In this document: positions 6,358 to 11,518 of the stretch, piece by piece | Layout of the letters: each line of letters opens with the position of its first letter | Position numbering within the stretch: position 1 is the stretch's first letter | NCBI GenBank assembly: GCA_007127255.1 | Contig: SKZS01000119.1 | Span: forward strand, 1-13,334 | Direction of reading: 5' to 3' | DNA length: 13,334 nt | Origin: Syntrophomonadaceae bacterium | Lineage (GTDB): Bacteria; Bacillota; Dethiobacteria; DTU022 | Notes under the pieces: generated by a model | What the model was told of the DNA's origin: nothing | The model's input: the letters and a program-made list of their open reading frames with translations, nothing else | The model's database searches: none | Position numbers and translations under genes: made by a program

Positions 6358-7788
6358 TTAGTAGCGATAATGATCCGGCTTATACGGACCGTCAATATCA
6401 TAACCGACATAGTCAGACTGTTCCTGCGTCATTTTGGTCAGCTTGACTCCTATTTTTTCGAGGTGGAGGCGGGCAACTTCTTCGTCCAGTTCCTTCGGAA
6501 GACGGTAAACTTTGTTTTCACGGTCATTTTCAGCCAGGTCAATTTGGGCCATTACCTGGTTGGTAAAACTATTTGACATCACGAAGCTGGGATGACCGGT
6601 AGCACAACCAAGGTTAACCAGGCGGCCTTCGGCCAGCAAAATAATGCTGTGCCCGTCAGGAAAGATGTACTGGTCTACCTGTGGCTTGATGTTAACTTTC
6701 TTGATACCGGGGAATTTTTCCAGCTTGTCAACTTCAATTTCATTGTCAAAATGCCCAATATTACAGACAATAGCCTGGTCCTTCATTTTTTCCATATGTT
6801 CTACTGTAATTACATCCTTATTACCGGTTGTTGTAACGTAGATATCTGCTTCCTTAAGAGCATCTTCAATAGTTACAACTTCGTAACCGGCCATAGCTGC
6901 CTGCAAAGCGCATATCGGATCAATTTCTGATACAAGGACACGCGCTTTATAGGCGTCAAGCGCTTCAGCTGAACCTTTGCCTACATCGCCAAATCCGGCA
7001 ACAAAAGCCGTTTTACCGGCCACCATAACGTCTGTGGCTCTTTTAATACCGTCAACCAGGCTTTCCCGGCAACCGTAAATGTTATCAAACTTGGCCTTGG
7101 TAACAGAATCGTTTACATTAATGGCCGGGAAGAGAAGTTCACCCTTTTTCTCCATCTGGTAGAGACGATTAACACCCGTTGTAGTTTCTTCACTTACTCC
7201 CCTGAGCTCTTTAACTACCGCCTGCCAGTGTTTCGGGTTTTCAGCAAACTTGGCTTTCAGGGTCTTGTTGACTATTTGCAGTTCCTTGTTATCTGTCGGT
7301 TCATCCAGAATGGACGGATTTTTTTCAGCTTCATAGCCGCGGTGTACCAGCAATGTTGCATCCCCACCATCGTCAACAATCTGGTTTGGACCTGAACCAT
7401 CAGGCCAGGTAAGGGCTTCAAGAGTACACCACCAGTATTCTTCTAAATTTTCGCCTTTCCAGGCAAATACCGGCACACCCTTCGGGTTGTCTTCGGTTCC
7501 ACCCTTTTCAGCCGGACCGACTACAACTGCTGCCGCTGCATGATCCTGTGTTGAGAAAATATTACAGCTGGCCCAGCGCACATCCGCACCTAGCTCAACC
7601 AGTGTTTCGATCAATACCGCCGTCTGAATAGTCATATGCAGGCTGCCGGTGACTTTTAAACCTTTAAGGGGTTTTTCATCTGCGTACTTTTCACGGGTCG
7701 CAATTAAACCCGGCATTTCTTTTTCCGCAATATCAATTTCTTTTCTACCCCAGGAAGCCAGACTTAAATCTGCTACCTTGTAATCCAT
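6358..7788 (-). CDS. ahcY: S-adenosylhomocysteine hydrolase (long form)
   Basis: A 476-residue NAD-dependent SAH hydrolase, which splits S-adenosylhomocysteine reversibly to adenosine and homocysteine and so relieves inhibition of methyltransferases. Visible motifs are GSLHMTIQTAVLIETL (48-63), DDGGD (139-143), SEETTTGV (199-206), NVNDSVTKAKFDN with the catalytic Lys231 and Asp235, the NAD loop GFGDVGKG (265-272), and the conserved C-terminal end KPDHYRY. Residues about 157-196 form the extra segment found in the long class (proteobacteria, mycobacteria, eukaryotes in part); many archaeal and thermophile enzymes lack it. The start has GGAGG 9 nt upstream. It follows adoK by 70 nt, a gap that holds only a short CAGGT/ACCTG hairpin without a T run, so the two are probably one transcript. 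Confidence 0.97.
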   Translation of the reverse strand: MDYKVADLSLASWGRKEIDIAEKEMPGLIATREKYADEKPLKGLKVTGSLHMTIQTAVLIETLVELGADVRWASCNIFSTQDHAAAAVVVGPAEKGGTEDNPKGVPVFAWKGENLEEYWWCTLEALTWPDGSGPNQIVDDGGDATLLVHRGYEAEKNPSILDEPTDNKELQIVNKTLKAKFAENPKHWQAVVKELRGVSEETTTGVNRLYQMEKKGELLFPAINVNDSVTKAKFDNIYGCRESLVDGIKRATDVMVAGKTAFVAGFGDVGKGSAEALDAYKARVLVSEIDPICALQAAMAGYEVVTIEDALKEADIYVTTTGNKDVITVEHMEKMKDQAIVCNIGHFDNEIEVDKLEKFPGIKKVNIKPQVDQYIFPDGHSIILLAEGRLVNLGCATGHPSFVMSNSFTNQVMAQIDLAENDRENKVYRLPKELDEEVARLHLEKIGVKLTKMTQEQSDYVGYDIDGPYKPDHYRY

Positions 7789-7858
7789 TTTTTATCGCCT
7801 CCAATGTTTATTAAGTAAATTAGTCATAAGATGATCAGGTATTTAACCTGTTATATTC

Positions 7859-8878
7859 TTAACGCCATCTTTCTTTTTTAATATCTTCTCTAATGGTTTT
7901 TAAAGTATCCTCATCAAATTGCGCTCCAGTTTGTCGGACAACCTGAGCGGCAATGTATGAAGCCAGCCTGCCGGAATCAGCTATAGAATAACCATTGATT
8001 AAACCATAGAGAAAACCGGCGGCATAGTTGTCCCCGGCCCCAGTGCTGTCAACAGCCTCAACGGTAAAAGCATCAATTAAGCAGGTCTTATCGTTAGTAT
8101 CAGTAATGCAGGAACCATCAGCGCAATTTTTTACGGCAGCAATTACATTTTTTTCGGCCAGCCTGGCAGAAGCCTTTTCCGGATCGTCAAAACCGAGCAG
8201 CAGGCAAGCTTCTTCACGGTTTGCCAGCAGTAGATCAACATAATTTTCAATTAAATCATGGAAGTCGTCACGATGCCTTTCTACACAAAAGGGATCAGCC
8301 ACATCAAAAGCTACTTTTACTCCTTTTTTTCTGGCAGTGGTAATGGCAGCTTTAATTGCTTCTTTTTGAGAATCGGTATCCCACATGTATCCGGTAAAAT
8401 AAAAGTAATCGGCCGCGGCGATACGATCATGTTTAACATGCTCGGGAGAAAATTCCTGGCATACCCCGAGCCTGGTGCTCATTGTTCGCTCGTAATCCGG
8501 TGTAACCAGGACAATGCAGCTGCCCGTATCACCACCGGGCACTACTTCAAGGTCTGATAGTACCTGCTTATCTTGCAGGCGTTTAATGTAAATATCGCCC
8601 AGGTCGTCACTGCCAACCATACCGGCCAGGGCAGTTTCAATACCCAGTGCAGCAAGAGTGATCATAGTATTGGGAGCAGAACCGCCGCACGAATACTGCT
8701 TTTCACGATCACCAATATGTTTCAGGATATGATTGCCACGCTCGCTGTCAATTAAGGTCATAGTGCCTTTTTCAAGCTCCAGTACAGCAATATCCTGCTC
8801 GCTGGCGTGGGCAAGAACATCAATCAAGGGATTACCGATACCGTAAACTTTTACTCTCTCGGCTTCCTGGGCTGCCAT
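7859..8878 (-). CDS. PfkB-family adenosine kinase
   Basis: A 339-residue ribokinase-fold sugar/nucleoside kinase. The N-terminal part has GIGNPLIDV (13-21) and CGGSAPNTM (64-72), the latter close to the GGSATNT motif of adenosine kinases. The C-terminal PfkB signature VDSTGAGDNYAAGFLYG (276-292) contains the anion hole and catalytic base D283. Placed directly before ahcY, it most likely phosphorylates adenosine to AMP, pulling the reversible SAH hydrolase reaction forward. The PfkB family also holds ribokinases and other sugar kinases, so the substrate is inferred from motif and context. The ATG at 8878 is chosen: GGAGGAG lies 6 nt upstream, and a TTG one codon before is less likely. Its transcript appears to begin near 9178, leaving a leader of about 300 nt. 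Confidence 0.88.
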   Translation of the reverse strand: MAAQEAERVKVYGIGNPLIDVLAHASEQDIAVLELEKGTMTLIDSERGNHILKHIGDREKQYSCGGSAPNTMITLAALGIETALAGMVGSDDLGDIYIKRLQDKQVLSDLEVVPGGDTGSCIVLVTPDYERTMSTRLGVCQEFSPEHVKHDRIAAADYFYFTGYMWDTDSQKEAIKAAITTARKKGVKVAFDVADPFCVERHRDDFHDLIENYVDLLLANREEACLLLGFDDPEKASARLAEKNVIAAVKNCADGSCITDTNDKTCLIDAFTVEAVDSTGAGDNYAAGFLYGLINGYSIADSGRLASYIAAQVVRQTGAQFDEDTLKTIREDIKKERWR

Positions 8879-8910
8879 CAACTATCTCCTCCAACTATAA
8901 TATTTCAAAT

Positions 8911-8950
8911 AAAAAAACCTGCAGCTATACAGATAGAGTTAGCAGAGGTT
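8911..8950 (-). terminator. Terminator-like hairpin just before adoK
   Basis: On the minus strand AACC-TC-TGC pairs with GCAGGTT (7 bp with a 2-nt bulge). An inner CTAT/ATAG stem follows, and seven T (A run 8911-8917) come directly after. The stop codon of the short ORF at 8939-9073 lies inside it. As it comes before the adoK ribosome site, it could act as an attenuator or simply end the small upstream transcript. Confidence 0.5.
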
Positions 8951-9073
8951 GGTTTCAGACAATTTCCTCAAAACAGCCTTCAATACACAGCTATCTGTTA
9001 AGCCAAACAGGTTTGATGTCTTTCTAAAACCGGTCATTAAAGCTACTTGCTTATATGCCTTCCACCTGATCAA
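8939..9073 (-). CDS. Possible small protein, 44 residues, unknown
   Basis: A short ORF on the minus strand in the adoK leader. It starts at a TTG with AAGGA 7 nt upstream and ends with TAA inside the terminator-like hairpin. The product begins MIRWKAYKQVALMTGFRKT and includes NLFGLTDSCVLKAVL; it is basic, with no membrane segment or signal peptide. An internal ATG (13th codon) would give 32 residues. Just upstream, another frame reads through a protein-like stretch (NEAEKVVEGKSLDQVEGI, then stop), so this might be the remains of a longer frameshifted gene. It could also be a leader peptide, or not translated at all. I do not recognise it. Confidence 0.25.
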   Translation of the reverse strand: MIRWKAYKQVALMTGFRKTSNLFGLTDSCVLKAVLRKLSETNLC

Positions 9074-9107
9074 GACTTTTTCCTTCCACTACTTTTTCCG
9101 CTTCATT

Positions 9108-9154
9108 AAAAAAGCTGGATCGAAATGGTTAAGCTATCCTCTTTCTCCAGCTTT
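9108..9154 (-). terminator. Early hairpin with T run in the adoK leader
   Basis: On the minus strand AAAGCTGGA (9146-9154) pairs with TCCAGCTTT (9111-9119), 9 bp, closing a 26-nt loop. The right arm runs into six T (9108-9113). It begins about 24 nt after the predicted RNA start. The large loop makes it a weaker terminator than those at 3879 and 6285. Confidence 0.4.
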
Positions 9155-9184
9155 ACTTCTACTTTTTAAATGTTTTATGTTTAA

Positions 9185-9213
9185 ATTATAGCACTTTCTG
9201 AACAACAAGTCAA
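9185..9213 (-). promoter_or_regulatory. Consensus sigma-A promoter of the adoK-ahcY leader
   Basis: On the minus strand TTGACT (9208-9213) and a perfect TATAAT (9185-9190) are spaced by exactly 17 nt. This is the best promoter in the window. It lies between the ThiS/MoaD-like gene and adoK, both on the same strand, so adoK-ahcY need not depend on the redox operon upstream. Confidence 0.82.
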
Positions 9214-9231
9214 ATTCGTTTAGATTACAGT

Positions 9232-9263
9232 GGGAAACCATATTTTGCAATATATGGTTTCCC
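9232..9263. repeat. 12-bp perfect inverted repeat after the redox operon
   Basis: GGGAAACCATAT (9232-9243) and ATATGGTTTCCC (9252-9263) are exact complements with an 8-nt loop. It lies 22 nt after the stop of the ThiS/MoaD-like gene and 19 nt before the -35 box of the adoK promoter. In the minus direction no T run follows, so it is not a classic terminator. It may protect the 3' end of the redox transcript or be an operator next to the promoter. Confidence 0.65.
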
Positions 9264-9285
9264 CCTTCTAGCTTTTTTCTTATTT

Positions 9286-9486
9286 TTATCCCCCGTGGGC
9301 CAGGTGAAACACATTAACGCTGGCATTGTCGGGCACTTCATAGGTTGTATAATCTTCCTTTTGAACCAAACGATCGTTAACGCTGACCGTAATACGGGGA
9401 TAAACATAGCCCATTTTGTCAAGCACATCCTGGACTGTCATCCCTTCGTACCATTCCAGCTTTTCTTTATTGTTTACAACAATCAT
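9286..9486 (-). CDS. ThiS/MoaD-type small sulfur carrier protein
   Basis: A 66-residue ubiquitin-fold protein ending in HLAHGG. The C-terminal Gly-Gly is the residue pair that is adenylated and thiocarboxylated in ThiS, MoaD and related carriers. MTVQDVLDKMGY (16-27) and ITVSVNDRLVQKEDY (32-46) fit the beta-grasp pattern of the family. The ATG at 9486 is chosen because AGGGAG lies 8 nt upstream; an in-frame start further up would overlap the AOR-like gene. The gap to that gene is 16 nt, so they share a transcript. MoaD-like genes often sit beside tungsten aldehyde oxidoreductase genes because the enzyme needs a pterin cofactor whose dithiolene sulfurs come from such a carrier. A ThiS role in thiazole synthesis is less likely here, as no thi genes are near. 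Confidence 0.85.
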   Translation of the reverse strand: MIVVNNKEKLEWYEGMTVQDVLDKMGYVYPRITVSVNDRLVQKEDYTTYEVPDNASVNVFHLAHGG

Positions 9487-9502
9487 CAGTAAAACTCCCT
9501 GT

Positions 9503-11518
9503 TTATTGCTCCGGTTTTTCGAGCAGCGCCAGGACCTCTGGAATATCAATGCCGATTTGTTTTAATCGCTCAATAGTGGGCACCCCGTTTTCATCCCAGC
9601 CACGACGCTTGTAGGAAGCGTCAAGAACTATATTATACTGCTTAAAGCGATGATCGCGAGTTATGGCCAGCTTTTCTTCCACGGTTTTGCCTTCAGGATC
9701 GATTCCTATTTCTTCCTTCATTTGCTTATCATAGCGTTCTTCCCTGGAAAGATATTCTTCCACCGTGGCCGGCCCAATTGCCCTCAGCGGCGGGAGATCA
9801 TCTTCCCGGGTTCCACGACCAAAGTAATAACTCATCAAACGCTGCAGGTTAAATACCCGCTCAGCCTGCAGCAGCATTTTTTCCTCATTTACTGGAATAC
9901 CGGTCATGCCCTCAAAAAATTTCCAGTAATTTTCTACGTGTTCCGGGATCTTGGCAGCCTCCTGGGGCGGATACTTGCTGTTATCAGCCGGAGCCACATC
10001 GTTCCAGACAATCTTGCAAAGTCCGAGTAAGCCGAACCAAATCCTGAACAGCGGGAAATAATAGAGGGCTTCTGCTTTGTCTTCCATGCTTGGAATCTGG
10101 TTGTTGACCATATCTATGAAAATGAGCCATGCTTCATCATGCTGCGGCCCCTTTATGGCCATAGCATAACCGGCCTGCTGGGCTAAAGATTCTTTAGATA
10201 CATATTCAGAAAACTCAAGACCCTTTACCTCCATCCCAATGTCATTAAGAAAATCGGGATCGGCACCAAGCTCTTTAACCCATTTTTCTTTTAATCTCCT
10301 CACACCCTGACCAACTTCCACGCCAAAACCTTCGCCGCGGGCCATTTCGTGCAGGCATTCAAGGGCTTCATCCATCGCGCCGAAATTCAATTTTTTGCCC
10401 CCGGTATGCTCCTCAGTAATAATCCCGGCTTCGAATGCTTCCATAACAAATGCCATGGTGGTGGCGAAAGATATAGTATCAATACCATAAGTATCACAGT
10501 AGAAATTATATTCAACAATAAAATCAAGGTCGAAGCCACCCATGTTTGACCCGCCTGCTGCCGTTTCATACTCGGGACCATCGACTACAACCTTTTGCCC
10601 TTTATAAGGGCCTGTTTTGAGTTCAAAGCCGTCTACCGCTTTAGCACAGGCCATCGAACAGCCCAGCCAGCAGGCATCGGCCGCACCCTGGGTAAAATAA
10701 TCGCGAGTCATAACTTTTGAATCAATTTTAGGGGTATCCGGGTGCTTGCCGAATTTAAAATTATGGACCGGCAACAGATCATAGGCATCCATAACTTCAA
10801 CAATATTGGCGGTGCCTACTTCGCGCATCCGGTTTTGGAGCTTGTCCAGGGTAGCCATTTCAGCATTTACCTTCATGCCATGGCGGCGGATCAATTCCGG
10901 GTCTACCGGATTATTCATATCATCGGTGATCTGTATTGCTCCTGTCGGGCAAACATAACCGCAGGAAGTACAACCAACACAGTGTGGATCGACATCACCA
11001 AAAGGCATGGTCAGGTGCCGTTTGATTCCACGACCGGCAAAGCCTAAAATATCCTGGATCATAAAAGAGCTGCAGGCACGAACACAATGACCACAGAGGA
11101 TGCACGCTTTCGGATTTTCATCGGTCAGTTCACTTTTATATTTTTCTTTATCGGTTGCCCCGCACAGTTTGGCAATATTTTGGATCGCTTCCACATTAGG
11201 CCAGCGACCCAGGTACATTTCAGCCAAATTTTTGCGGTGTTTTTTTACTTCTTCGGTACTGGTATTTACTGTTATTTCACCGCGAACAGGATAGTTGCAG
11301 GCTGTTACCAGCCTTTTTTTACCGTTAACTTCAACTTCGCACAGGCAGAGCCTGCAGGTTCCATTCGGGGTTAAATCCTTATGGTGACAGAGTGTTGGCA
11401 CGTTGAATCCGGCATCCATGACCGCTTTGAGCAAGTATGTCCCTTCAACAACCGTTGCCGCTTTTCCGTTTATACTGATCTCATATTTTGTCGGACCTGC
11501 TTTTGTTTTTGTAGCCAT
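9503..11518 (-). CDS. Chimeric NuoG/HydA-type ferredoxin domains fused to AOR C-terminal module
   Basis: 671 residues. Residues 10-80 are a [2Fe-2S] ferredoxin domain (C44, C55, C58, C74) as in NuoG or HydA. Two [4Fe-4S] motifs follow: C139-C142-C145-C149 and C180-C183-C186-C190-P. The His/Cys cluster motif usually found between them and the first domain is absent. From about 215 to the end it matches the C-terminal domains of tungsten aldehyde:ferredoxin oxidoreductase: GTANIVEVMDAYDLLPVHNF, cluster cysteines C283, C287, C291 and C501, GPEYET (314-319), the pterin motif CDTYGIDTIS (341-350), His460 aligned with the active-site histidine of GACH, and RGWDENGVPT (639-648). The AOR N-terminal domain, normally about 200 residues, is missing. 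Start ATG overlaps the NuoF-like stop by one base (TAATG), with GGAGGT upstream. Likely a cytoplasmic catalytic or electron-transfer subunit; substrate unknown. Confidence 0.88.
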   Translation of the reverse strand: MATKTKAGPTKYEISINGKAATVVEGTYLLKAVMDAGFNVPTLCHHKDLTPNGTCRLCLCEVEVNGKKRLVTACNYPVRGEITVNTSTEEVKKHRKNLAEMYLGRWPNVEAIQNIAKLCGATDKEKYKSELTDENPKACILCGHCVRACSSFMIQDILGFAGRGIKRHLTMPFGDVDPHCVGCTSCGYVCPTGAIQITDDMNNPVDPELIRRHGMKVNAEMATLDKLQNRMREVGTANIVEVMDAYDLLPVHNFKFGKHPDTPKIDSKVMTRDYFTQGAADACWLGCSMACAKAVDGFELKTGPYKGQKVVVDGPEYETAAGGSNMGGFDLDFIVEYNFYCDTYGIDTISFATTMAFVMEAFEAGIITEEHTGGKKLNFGAMDEALECLHEMARGEGFGVEVGQGVRRLKEKWVKELGADPDFLNDIGMEVKGLEFSEYVSKESLAQQAGYAMAIKGPQHDEAWLIFIDMVNNQIPSMEDKAEALYYFPLFRIWFGLLGLCKIVWNDVAPADNSKYPPQEAAKIPEHVENYWKFFEGMTGIPVNEEKMLLQAERVFNLQRLMSYYFGRGTREDDLPPLRAIGPATVEEYLSREERYDKQMKEEIGIDPEGKTVEEKLAITRDHRFKQYNIVLDASYKRRGWDENGVPTIERLKQIGIDIPEVLALLEKPEQ

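Larger units (their letters stand above)
8882..9178 (-). promoter_or_regulatory. Long structured leader upstream of adoK-ahcY
   Basis: The consensus promoter at 9185-9213 puts the RNA start near 9178, almost 300 nt before the adoK ATG. The leader holds a hairpin with a T run close to the start (9108-9154) and a second hairpin with seven T just before the ribosome site (8911-8950). An 8-nt segment (8991-8998) is perfectly complementary to bases in the loop of the second hairpin (8929-8936), which is a possible antiterminator. A short ORF (8939-9073) lies between the hairpins. No core of a SAM or SAH riboswitch class or a T-box was recognised by eye. Confidence 0.5.

Noticed and set aside
7836..7850. 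Short hairpin CAGGT/ACCTG between adoK and ahcY as a terminator
   Set aside because: It has only 5 bp and no T run follows, so it should not separate the two genes.
8939..9073. Spo0E-like aspartyl-phosphate phosphatase
   Set aside because: FGLTDSCVLK is reminiscent of the region before the SQELD signature of that family, but SQELD itself cannot be aligned without gaps. The similarity is too weak to name it.
8882..9178. SAM or SAH riboswitch in the adoK leader
   Set aside because: I searched by eye for the S-box core and the SAH class core and found neither. It is kept only as an unclassified structured leader.
9503..11518. [FeFe]-hydrogenase HydA or complex I NuoG identity for the 671-residue protein
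   Set aside because: The N-terminal ferredoxin part fits both, but the H-cluster cysteine motifs of hydrogenases and the NuoG molybdopterin-like domain are not there. The rest aligns with AOR C-terminal motifs.
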